Positions 1-4,717 of a DNA stretch of 6,079 nucleotides are shown piece after piece. Position numbers and translations under genes: made by a program. The notes under the pieces were generated by a model that was not told where the DNA came from, ran no database searches, and saw only the letters and a list, made by a program, of their open reading frames with translations. This DNA comes from an uncultured Rhodospirillales bacterium (lineage in GTDB: Bacteria > Pseudomonadota > Alphaproteobacteria > Acetobacterales > Acetobacteraceae), in the NCBI GenBank assembly GCA_903928045.1, contig CAIYPH010000427.1, forward strand, positions 1 through 6,079. Direction: 5' to 3'. Each line of letters starts with the position of its first letter. The stretch's first letter is position 1.

Positions 1-20
1 CCAACGGCATGGATGGAACA

Positions 21-73
21 AAAAGTTTTTTTGGTTCTTTTTGTTCACAAAAAGAACACCTTACCTTGCCTTC
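21..73 (-). repeat. Palindromic intergenic element, copy 1
   Basis: The hairpin has arms GTTCTTTTTGT (34-44) and ACAAAAAGAAC (47-57) with a 2-nt centre, so 11 base pairs match perfectly. An A-rich tail follows on the minus strand, ending in AAAAAAACTTTTT. The outer edge on the minus strand reads GAAGG, CAAGG, TAAGG (73 to 59), three variants of one 5-nt unit. The TAA stop of the small gene lies inside the last unit. Three more copies of the element occur in this window. The strand given is the one reading edge, hairpin, tail. It resembles a REP-type repeat. It is not a classical Rho-independent terminator, because no U-run follows the stem on the gene strand. Confidence 0.85.
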
Positions 74-300
74 GCCTCCCCGGACTCCACCCGCCGGCCG
101 CTGCGAACGACCTCCAGATCGGCCGCGCGCAGCTCGGCAACCAGATATTCCGCGGCGATGCTGTTGAGGTGCAGCGCGGCCAGGCGGGACAGGCCGCCGC
201 TGCGGGCGATGGCGCGGCGCAGCACGTCCTCGATCTCGGCGTCCGAGAGGGCGGAAGGTGGTTCGGGGAAAAGGGCGCCTTGCTGCATAGCCATGAACAT
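61..300 (-). CDS. Small conserved-looking protein of unknown function, 79 aa
   Basis: I do not recognise the family. The protein has a short proline-containing N-terminus (GALFPEPPSALSD, residues 8-20). One or two predicted amphipathic helices follow at about 19-62, with the segments DAEIEDVLRRAIARSG and LAALHLNSIAAEYLVAELR, and then a basic tail. It has no signal peptide, membrane segment or cysteine, so it is probably cytosolic. ATGs at residues 1, 3 and 5 are all possible starts, and none has a clear Shine-Dalgarno sequence. It lies 41 bp after the second oxidoreductase on the same strand and could be the last gene of that transcript. Its final codons (A-K-A-R-stop) fall in the edge of a palindromic repeat, so the natural C-terminus may have been altered by repeat insertion. 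The mixed, non-repetitive composition argues for a real gene; the competing frame at 45-311 is low-complexity. Confidence 0.6.
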   Translation of the reverse strand: MFMAMQQGALFPEPPSALSDAEIEDVLRRAIARSGGLSRLAALHLNSIAAEYLVAELRAADLEVVRSGRRVESGEAKAR

Positions 301-341
301 AAATGGAACATGCGCGCGAGTCGAGTCAGTCTCAGCGGTGG

Positions 342-1697
342 TTACAGCACGCCCTTGCTGGCGCTGCTCCGCAGTTCCGCCATCAGCGCGGCGTCGTCGT
401 AGCGGGCGAGGGTGAAGCTTTCGGCGTAGTCCGGTATCGCCGATCCGCTGACCCAGCCGGCGCAGATTGCCCCGGTGGCGGTGGCGGACATGGTGCCGTA
501 GCCCGAGAGGGCGCCGGCCATGTAGGCGCCTTGCGTGCGCATCGGGCCGATCAGCGGCCAGTTTTCCGGGGTCATCGTGTAGTAGCCGCCGTAGTGGCGG
601 GCGCCGCGCGGCAGGCGGCCGATGTAGCGGGCGAGGGCGGGGGTGAGGCGGGCGGCGGCGCGCAGCACCACGTCGGGGAAATGCGGGTCGATCGGTGGCG
701 GGCCGGCGGGGTCGCCGGGCTGCTCGTTATAGGCCCAGCCGAGCTTCACATAGGTGCCGCCGTCGCCGCCTTCGGGGCGGCGGTGAATGCCGCCCGGCAT
801 GGGGCGCAGCAAGGCGGCACTGGCGGGGTCGGTGGCGAGAAGGGCGCGCTCCTCGTCGGTCCAGTCGAGATACTGGCCATCGAGGTCGATGGTGAAGGGC
901 AGGGTGCGCTGCAGGGCGGCGTCGCGGTCCTCGAAAGAGATTTTTTGCTGGAACACGCGCTGCACCGGCAGGGTCTCGCCGAGCATGGCGGCGACCTCGC
1001 CGAGGAAGGGGCCGGCGGCGTTGACCAGGCGATCGGCGTGGATCGGGCCGGCATCGGTGTGGAGCGTGAAGCGGGGGCCGGTCGCGATGCCGGTGAGGCG
1101 GGCGCGGATGAGGCGGCCGCCGGCGGCGCGCAGGCGTTCGAGCATGAACTGGCCGAGCTGCTGGCCGCTGATGTCACCGGCGCGGCGGATATGGAGGGCG
1201 GTAGCGACGTCCGGCGCGAGGGCGGGGAAGAGGCTGGTGATGAGGGCGGGGCCGCTCAGCACGTCCACCCCATCCGGCGCGCTCTCCCAGTCCCGCGCCG
1301 TCTGCGGGCGATAGCTGGCGGCGGCGCCGGTATGGAAGCGGATGCGGCCTTCGCCGGCTTCCCCGTAGCCGCGATGCAATTCGGCGATCAGCGCCTCGGG
1401 CGTGGCGGCGCGGGTGGCGAGCAGGTAGCCGCGGCGGGACATGTTGATGCGGTTGCCGGTCTCCCGCGCGATTTCCTCCAGCAGGTCGATCGCGTGGTCG
1501 GTGAAGCGGGTCATCACCGGGTGGGGCCACCAGTTGCGGTAGTTCTCGCCCGATTGCGCCGAGGTCATCGCCATGGGGTCACCCTGGTCGATGATGGCGA
1601 TGCGGCTGACGCCGTGGCGGCAGGCGAGGGAGTAGCCGACGGAGAGGCCGACGATGCCGGCGCCGATGATGACGGTATCGAAGGAGGTATCCGCCAT
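342..1697 (-). CDS. FAD-dependent oxidoreductase, DAO family (amine/amino-acid oxidase-like)
   Basis: This 451-aa protein belongs to the DAO fold (D-amino-acid oxidase, sarcosine oxidase, glycine oxidase), whose members oxidise C-N bonds of amino acids or secondary amines with FAD. The Rossmann motif GAGIVG is at 12-17, with the ribose-binding acid D37 ending the second strand. The motif SAQSGENYRNWW (46-57) is typical of one bacterial subgroup. The second FAD motif is VNAAGPFLGEVA (225-236), and the C-terminal FAD-binding region is YTMTPENWPLIGP (373-385) and GALSGYGT (395-402). No cysteine sits at the position used for covalent flavin in monomeric sarcosine oxidase, so FAD is probably non-covalent. 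There is no signal peptide, so it should be cytosolic. The gene starts 3 nt after the stop of the preceding oxidoreductase, which indicates co-transcription and perhaps translational coupling. The substrate cannot be read from the sequence. Confidence 0.93.
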   Translation of the reverse strand: MADTSFDTVIIGAGIVGLSVGYSLACRHGVSRIAIIDQGDPMAMTSAQSGENYRNWWPHPVMTRFTDHAIDLLEEIARETGNRINMSRRGYLLATRAATPEALIAELHRGYGEAGEGRIRFHTGAAASYRPQTARDWESAPDGVDVLSGPALITSLFPALAPDVATALHIRRAGDISGQQLGQFMLERLRAAGGRLIRARLTGIATGPRFTLHTDAGPIHADRLVNAAGPFLGEVAAMLGETLPVQRVFQQKISFEDRDAALQRTLPFTIDLDGQYLDWTDEERALLATDPASAALLRPMPGGIHRRPEGGDGGTYVKLGWAYNEQPGDPAGPPPIDPHFPDVVLRAAARLTPALARYIGRLPRGARHYGGYYTMTPENWPLIGPMRTQGAYMAGALSGYGTMSATATGAICAGWVSGSAIPDYAESFTLARYDDAALMAELRSSASKGVL

Positions 1698-1700
1698 GGA

Positions 1701-2816
1701 CTAGGCCGGGTGGAAGCGGGCGGGGTCGGTCAGGCGGGCGACGTCCGTGAGGTCGGCATCGAGCTTGCCGGCGATCAGCCCGGCAGCCAGGCGGCCGGCG
1801 GCGGGCGAGGTCTGGATCCCGTAGCCGCCCTGGCCGACGCACCAGAAGAACCCGTCGAGCGCCGGGTCAAACCCGATGGCCAGGCCGCGATCCGGCGTGA
1901 AGGTGCGCAGGCCGGCCCAGCTGCGCTCGATGCGGCGCACCTCGATGGCCAACGCCTGCTGCATGTTGTCGATGCCGATGGCGACGTCGATCTCCTCGGG
2001 CTGCACGTCATGCGCGAAGGAGGGGGTTTCGTCGGCCGGGGAGACCATCAGCTTGGTGCGCGCCTCCGGCCGGCAGTACCAGTTCTCCTCCATGTCGTTG
2101 AGCATCGGCCAGTGCTCCACGTCGTACGGTGCGGGATCGATGATGCAGGCGGTGCGGCGCATCGGCGTGAGGCCGATGGGGCGGGCGCCGGCGAGGGCGG
2201 CGATCTCGTCGCCCCAGGCGCCGGCGGCGTTCACCACGACGGGGGCGCGGAAAAGGGCGCCGCCAGTGACTTCAACCTCGTAGCCCCCCGACGTGCGGGC
2301 GATACGGCCGGCCCGGCTGCGCAAGGCGAGCGTGCCGCCGCGGCGGCGCAGCAGGCCGAGGAAGCCCTGGTGGATGGCGGCGACGTCGAGATCATAGGCG
2401 TCGTCCTCATAGGCGGCAGCGACGGTGGCCTCCAGCCGCAGCGCCGGCACGATGGCGCGGGCCTCTGCCGGCGAGATCTCGCGCACGCCGAGCCCGGTGC
2501 GCAGCAGATCACGCAGCGCCGGCTCCTGCGGCGCGGAGGCCACGTACATCGCCCCGCGTCGGGCGAACAGCCGCGCCTCGGCGAAGCCGGCGGGCGGGGT
2601 GGTGAGGAAACCGCGCGAGGCGCGGGTGAGCGCCTGGGCATCGGCCGGGCCGTAATTCTGCAGCCACACCGCGGCCGAGCGGCCGGTGGTGTGATAGCCG
2701 GCCGCCTCCTCCGCCTCGATGAGGGCGACCCGGCGGCCATCGGCGATTTGCGCGGCCGTGGTGGCGCCGACGATGCCGGCGCCGATGACGATGACGTCGA
2801 AATTGTGCGTGTCCAT
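1701..2816 (-). CDS. FAD-dependent oxidoreductase, DAO family (DadA/glycine oxidase-like)
   Basis: This 371-aa DAO-fold flavoenzyme is close to the usual length of the glycine/D-amino-acid oxidase-like group. The dinucleotide motif GAGIVG is at 12-17 and the ribose-binding E34 follows. GYHTTGRSAAVW (40-51) contacts the flavin in this group. The second FAD segment is VVNAAGAWGDEIA (194-206). The C-terminal part carries WAGLRTFTPDRG (300-311) and GQGGYGIQTSPAAGR (328-342), the signature closing the FAD site. A threonine or phenylalanine occupies the place of the covalent-flavin cysteine, so the cofactor is likely non-covalent. It is predicted to be cytosolic. It heads a tight pair with the next oxidoreductase (3-nt gap). 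The ATG at 2816 is chosen because it precedes the Rossmann strand by only five codons, although no good Shine-Dalgarno is visible. Likely substrates are small amines or amino acids; the exact one is unknown. Confidence 0.93.
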   Translation of the reverse strand: MDTHNFDVIVIGAGIVGATTAAQIADGRRVALIEAEEAAGYHTTGRSAAVWLQNYGPADAQALTRASRGFLTTPPAGFAEARLFARRGAMYVASAPQEPALRDLLRTGLGVREISPAEARAIVPALRLEATVAAAYEDDAYDLDVAAIHQGFLGLLRRRGGTLALRSRAGRIARTSGGYEVEVTGGALFRAPVVVNAAGAWGDEIAALAGARPIGLTPMRRTACIIDPAPYDVEHWPMLNDMEENWYCRPEARTKLMVSPADETPSFAHDVQPEEIDVAIGIDNMQQALAIEVRRIERSWAGLRTFTPDRGLAIGFDPALDGFFWCVGQGGYGIQTSPAAGRLAAGLIAGKLDADLTDVARLTDPARFHPA

Positions 2817-2854
2817 GCCCGGTTATCGCGCCTGCGGGCGTGCGGTCGCAAGGC

Positions 2855-2906
2855 GAAGGAAGCGGTTCTTTTTTGGAAAAAAGAACCAAAAAACTTCTAT
2901 TCGCTT
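2855..2906 (+). repeat. Palindromic intergenic element, copy 2
   Basis: The edge GAAGGAAG (2855-2862) is followed by a perfect 11-bp stem, GGTTCTTTTTT (2864-2874) and AAAAAAGAACC (2877-2887), with a GG centre. An A-rich tail, AAAAAACTTCTATTCGCTT, follows (2888-2906). The edge faces the ATG of the first oxidoreductase, 38 bp away, so any transcript starting further upstream would carry this hairpin in its 5' leader. On the minus strand a TTG within the element opens a spurious reading frame that is out of register with the real gene. Confidence 0.88.
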
Positions 2907-2921
2907 GGCTGAGAGCGTCAC

Positions 2922-2949
2922 CGTATAGCCGTGAACCGGGTGGTTAGAA
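2922..2949 (-). promoter_or_regulatory. Possible weak sigma-70-type promoter for the oxidoreductase pair
   Basis: On the minus strand TTCTAA (2949-2944) and TATACG (2927-2922) are separated by 16 nt. They match the -35 consensus at 3 of 6 positions and the -10 consensus at 4 of 6. The site lies in the only AT-richer gap upstream of the oxidoreductase pair, about 100 bp before its ATG, so the palindromic element would be in the leader. The match is weak and rests mainly on position. Confidence 0.2.
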
Positions 2950-2961
2950 GATCCTTACGTC

Positions 2962-2976
2962 TGCTTTTGAAAAGCA
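2962..2976. repeat. Short inverted repeat downstream of the SOUL gene
   Basis: TGCTTTT (2962-2968) and AAAAGCA (2970-2976) form a perfect 7-bp inverted repeat around one base, 24 bp past the SOUL stop codon. On the plus strand it is followed by TTATTTT, but no plus-strand gene ends here. On the gene strand no U-run follows, so it is a poor intrinsic terminator. On the minus strand GAAGG lies shortly before it (2989-2985), which recalls the edge of the larger palindromic elements. It may be a shortened relative. Confidence 0.5.
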
Positions 2977-2999
2977 TTATTTTCCCTTCTGTGGCAGCT

Positions 3000-3629
3000 T
3001 CACGGCCCGCTCGCCACCACCACCGCGGCCTCGTTGCGCCGCAGGAAGGGCAGCGTGAACGGAGGGTCGTAGCTCAGCATGTACGGTACGCCGGCCGAGC
3101 GCCAGCGCGACGGCTTCAGGCTGTCGAGCAGATCCGCCTGGCGCGCGGGGGCGGCATCCGGGGAGCCGGAAAAGCGCAGGGTGGCGATGGTTTCGCCTGG
3201 CACGGTGATGATGCGCACGCGGGGGTCCGCGGGTTTCGGCGCGGTGGCGGCGGTCAGTTCGGCCGGGAGGTAGAACAGCATCCGCATGGTTTCGCCGGAT
3301 GGCGACACCTGCACCGGCACGGTCATCGCCACCTTCTCGCTGCGGCGCACCTCGACTGGCACGGTCATGGCAATCTTGGCACCGCCCTCGGCGGCCTGGT
3401 TGGCGCCGGCGATATAGGCGAACAGCAGGCGAAACGCCTCGTCGGTCTTCGCCTGCCCGCCGGCCGCCTCCACTTCGGCGGCAAGCCGCGGCGCGTAGCG
3501 GCGGATTTCGACGCGGTCATCGAGCCGGGCGATCACGTCGTAGCGCGGCTCCTCGTAGAGACGCAGGCCGAACACGCCGATGAGGCTCTGGAAGGCCAGG
3601 CTGGAATAAAAGACAATATTGGACCACAT
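3000..3629 (-). CDS. SOUL/heme-binding-family protein, membrane-anchored
   Basis: This 209-aa protein belongs to the SOUL/p22HBP family, whose members fold as a distorted beta-barrel and in some cases bind heme or other tetrapyrroles. Residues 5-22 are hydrophobic and look like an uncleaved anchor or signal segment, which would place the domain outside the cytoplasmic membrane. Family hallmarks are YEEPRYDVI and VEIRRYAP (25-47), FRLLFAYIAGAN (66-77), KIAMTVPV (85-92) with a second copy KVAMTVPV (99-106), MRMLFYLPAEL (115-125) and the C-terminal PPFTLPFLRRNE (189-200). The whole protein contains no histidine and no cysteine, so any heme could not be held by those ligands. GAGG, 7 nt before the ATG, supports the start. 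It follows the DppC-type permease by 104 bp on the same strand; no functional link to transport is known. The physiological role is uncertain. Confidence 0.92.
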   Translation of the reverse strand: MWSNIVFYSSLAFQSLIGVFGLRLYEEPRYDVIARLDDRVEIRRYAPRLAAEVEAAGGQAKTDEAFRLLFAYIAGANQAAEGGAKIAMTVPVEVRRSEKVAMTVPVQVSPSGETMRMLFYLPAELTAATAPKPADPRVRIITVPGETIATLRFSGSPDAAPARQADLLDSLKPSRWRSAGVPYMLSYDPPFTLPFLRRNEAAVVVASGP

Positions 3630-3636
3630 GCGCGCG

Positions 3637-3640
3637 CCTC
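3637..3640 (-). promoter_or_regulatory. Shine-Dalgarno for the SOUL gene
   Basis: GAGG on the minus strand is separated by 7 nt from the ATG at 3629-3627. It is one of the few recognisable ribosome-binding sites in the window and fixes this start. A 5-bp GC hairpin (GCGGG/CCCGC, 3647-3660) lies just upstream of it. Confidence 0.5.
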
Positions 3641-3733
3641 GCTGTCGCGGGACGCCCCGCGCAAAACATGCGCCGGGTGCGTCTGGCTACAGAGGTGAAA
3701 TGGAGCGCGGCGGCACGGTTGCAACCCCGGCGA

Positions 3734-4561
3734 TCAGCGCTGGCTCCGTGTGGTCGGGTCGACGGCATCGCGCAGCCAGTCGCCGAGCAGGTTGAGGCCG
3801 AGCACGGTCAGCATGATGGCGAGCCCGGGGAAGAAGCTCACCCACCACGCGGTTTGCAAATAGGTCCGCCCGTCCGACAGCATGCCGCCCCAGGAGGGGA
3901 TCAGCGGGTCGATACCGAGGCCGAGGAAGGTGAGGCTCGATTCGAGCAGGATGTTGTTGGCGACATTCAGCGTCATCAGCACCAGCACCGGCGCGATGGC
4001 GTTGGGCAGAATGTGGCGGCGGATGATCGCATGGTCGCGCACCCCAACGGCATGGGCGGAGAGCACGAACTCCCGCTCCCGCAGCACGATGGTCGCCGAG
4101 CGCACCACGCGGGCGTATTGCACCCACTGGCTGATCGCCATGAAGGCGATGAGCTTCCACATGTCGGTGCCGAGAATGGCCGCGAAGGTAATGGCCACCA
4201 GAATAAATGGCAGCGCGAGTTGCACATCCGCCCAGCGCATCAGCACCAGGTCCCACGGCCCGCGATAATACCCGGCGATCAGCCCCGCAAACGTCCCCAC
4301 CACCGCCGCCCCCGCCACCGACAGCACGCCGACCGTCAGCGAGACCTGGCCGCCGAGGATCACTCGGGCCAGCACGTCCCGCCCCAGCGGATCCGTCCCC
4401 AGCGGGTGGGCGAAGGACTGGAACGGCAGAGTTAGCCGCATCGCGAGGTCCATCGCATCGGCCCCGCCGGCAAACAGCCAGTCCGACAGCAGCACGGCCA
4501 GCGCCATGCCGCCGGAGAGGCCGGCGCCGAGGATGAATTCGAGGGAGCGCAGGCGGTTCAT
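3734..4561 (-). CDS. ABC importer inner-membrane permease, DppC/OppC type
   Basis: This 275-aa protein is the second permease of a peptide/opine/nickel-class ABC importer (BPD_transp_1 fold). From the ATG at 4561 it has an N-terminal membrane segment, then HPLGTDPLGRDVLARVILGG (52-71), the strongest DppC/OppC signature. The cytoplasmic EAA loop is SAHAVGVRDHAIIRRHILPN (168-187), which docks on the ATPase. LTFLGLGIDPLIPSWGGML (210-228) and LGLNLLGDWLRDAVDP (254-269) close the family pattern. The open frame continues to a TTG at 4612, which would add the 17 residues MVLFFKKEPLPSTWQFL. Those codons come from the palindromic repeat, so the ATG directly before the conserved NRLRS region is preferred. 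No Shine-Dalgarno is visible. The gene follows the DppB-type permease but is separated from it by 154 bp of palindromic sequence. The substrate is unknown. Confidence 0.93.
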   Translation of the reverse strand: MNRLRSLEFILGAGLSGGMALAVLLSDWLFAGGADAMDLAMRLTLPFQSFAHPLGTDPLGRDVLARVILGGQVSLTVGVLSVAGAAVVGTFAGLIAGYYRGPWDLVLMRWADVQLALPFILVAITFAAILGTDMWKLIAFMAISQWVQYARVVRSATIVLREREFVLSAHAVGVRDHAIIRRHILPNAIAPVLVLMTLNVANNILLESSLTFLGLGIDPLIPSWGGMLSDGRTYLQTAWWVSFFPGLAIMLTVLGLNLLGDWLRDAVDPTTRSQR

Positions 4562-4577
4562 AAGGAACTGCCAAGTG

Positions 4578-4632
4578 GAAGGAAGTGGTTCTTTTTTGAA
4601 AAAAAGAACCAAAAAATTTTTATCAGTTTGCT
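4578..4632 (+). repeat. Palindromic intergenic element, copy 3
   Basis: Edge GAAGGAAG (4578-4585); stem GGTTCTTTTTT (4587-4597) with AAAAAAGAACC (4600-4610) and a 2-nt centre; then an A/T tail and TATC-A-GTTTGCT (4621-4632). The edge faces the DppC start codon 16 bp away. It forms the lower half of the composite palindrome with copy 4. Confidence 0.88.
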
Positions 4633-4656
4633 TTGCCCTCTCCAGGGAGGGAGGAC

Positions 4657-4717
4657 AGCAAACGGATAGAAAGTTTTTGCTTCTTTTTTCAAAAAGAAGC
4701 GCTTGCTTGCTTCCTTC
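4657..4717 (-). repeat. Palindromic intergenic element, copy 4 (compensatory variant)
   Basis: On the plus strand GCTTCTTTTT (4679-4688) pairs with AAAAAGAAGC (4691-4700). Where the other copies have GGTTC/GAACC, this one has GCTTC/GAAGC, so the second base pair is flipped from G-C to C-G and pairing is kept. The edge on the minus strand is longer, with GAAG twice then CAAG twice. Its outermost bases overlap the TGA stop of the DppB-type gene. Confidence 0.85.

Larger units (their letters stand above)
4578..4717. repeat. Composite tail-to-tail palindrome between the two permease genes
   Basis: Copies 3 and 4 face each other. Besides their own hairpins, the inner sequences pair: TATC (4621-4624) with GATA (4665-4668), GTTTGCT (4626-4632) with AGCAAAC (4657-4663), and CCCTC (4636-4640) with GAGGG (4647-4651). 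The outer edges GAAGGAAG (4578-4585) and CTTCCTTC (4710-4717) also match. The whole could form a cruciform in DNA, or alternative long and local stems in the mRNA between the dppB-like and dppC-like genes. That arrangement could lower or uncouple expression of the second permease, which is inference. Confidence 0.8.

Noticed and set aside
1..12. 12-mer CCAACGGCATGG shared between the window start and the permease gene at 4043-4054
   Set aside because: One shared 12-mer in a 6-kb GC-rich window is expected by chance, and the flanks do not match.
33..60. Palindromic elements as classical Rho-independent terminators
   Set aside because: The stems are A/T-rich and the sequence after the stem on the gene strand is A-rich, not a U-run. 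The T-run lies inside the stem. A role in mRNA 3'-end processing is still possible.
45..311. Alternative 88-codon minus-strand frame overlapping the small gene
   Set aside because: It is Pro/Ser/Arg/Cys-rich with no helix pattern, as expected for an off-frame translation of GC-rich coding DNA; the 79-aa frame has balanced amphipathic composition.
2857..2910. Insertion sequence or transposon remnant around copy 2
   Set aside because: No transposase fragment, target-site duplication or paired terminal repeats could be seen; the element alone is repeat-like.
303..2912. Plus-strand open frame of 869 codons running antisense to both oxidoreductases
   Set aside because: It is rich in Gly, Ala, Arg and His with no domain pattern, ends in the palindromic repeat, and is fully explained by the lack of stop codons opposite GC-rich third positions. 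The minus-strand genes have clear family motifs.
2931..3698. Plus-strand 255-codon frame opposite the SOUL gene
   Set aside because: The SOUL motifs on the minus strand are decisive; this frame is their shadow plus intergenic sequence.
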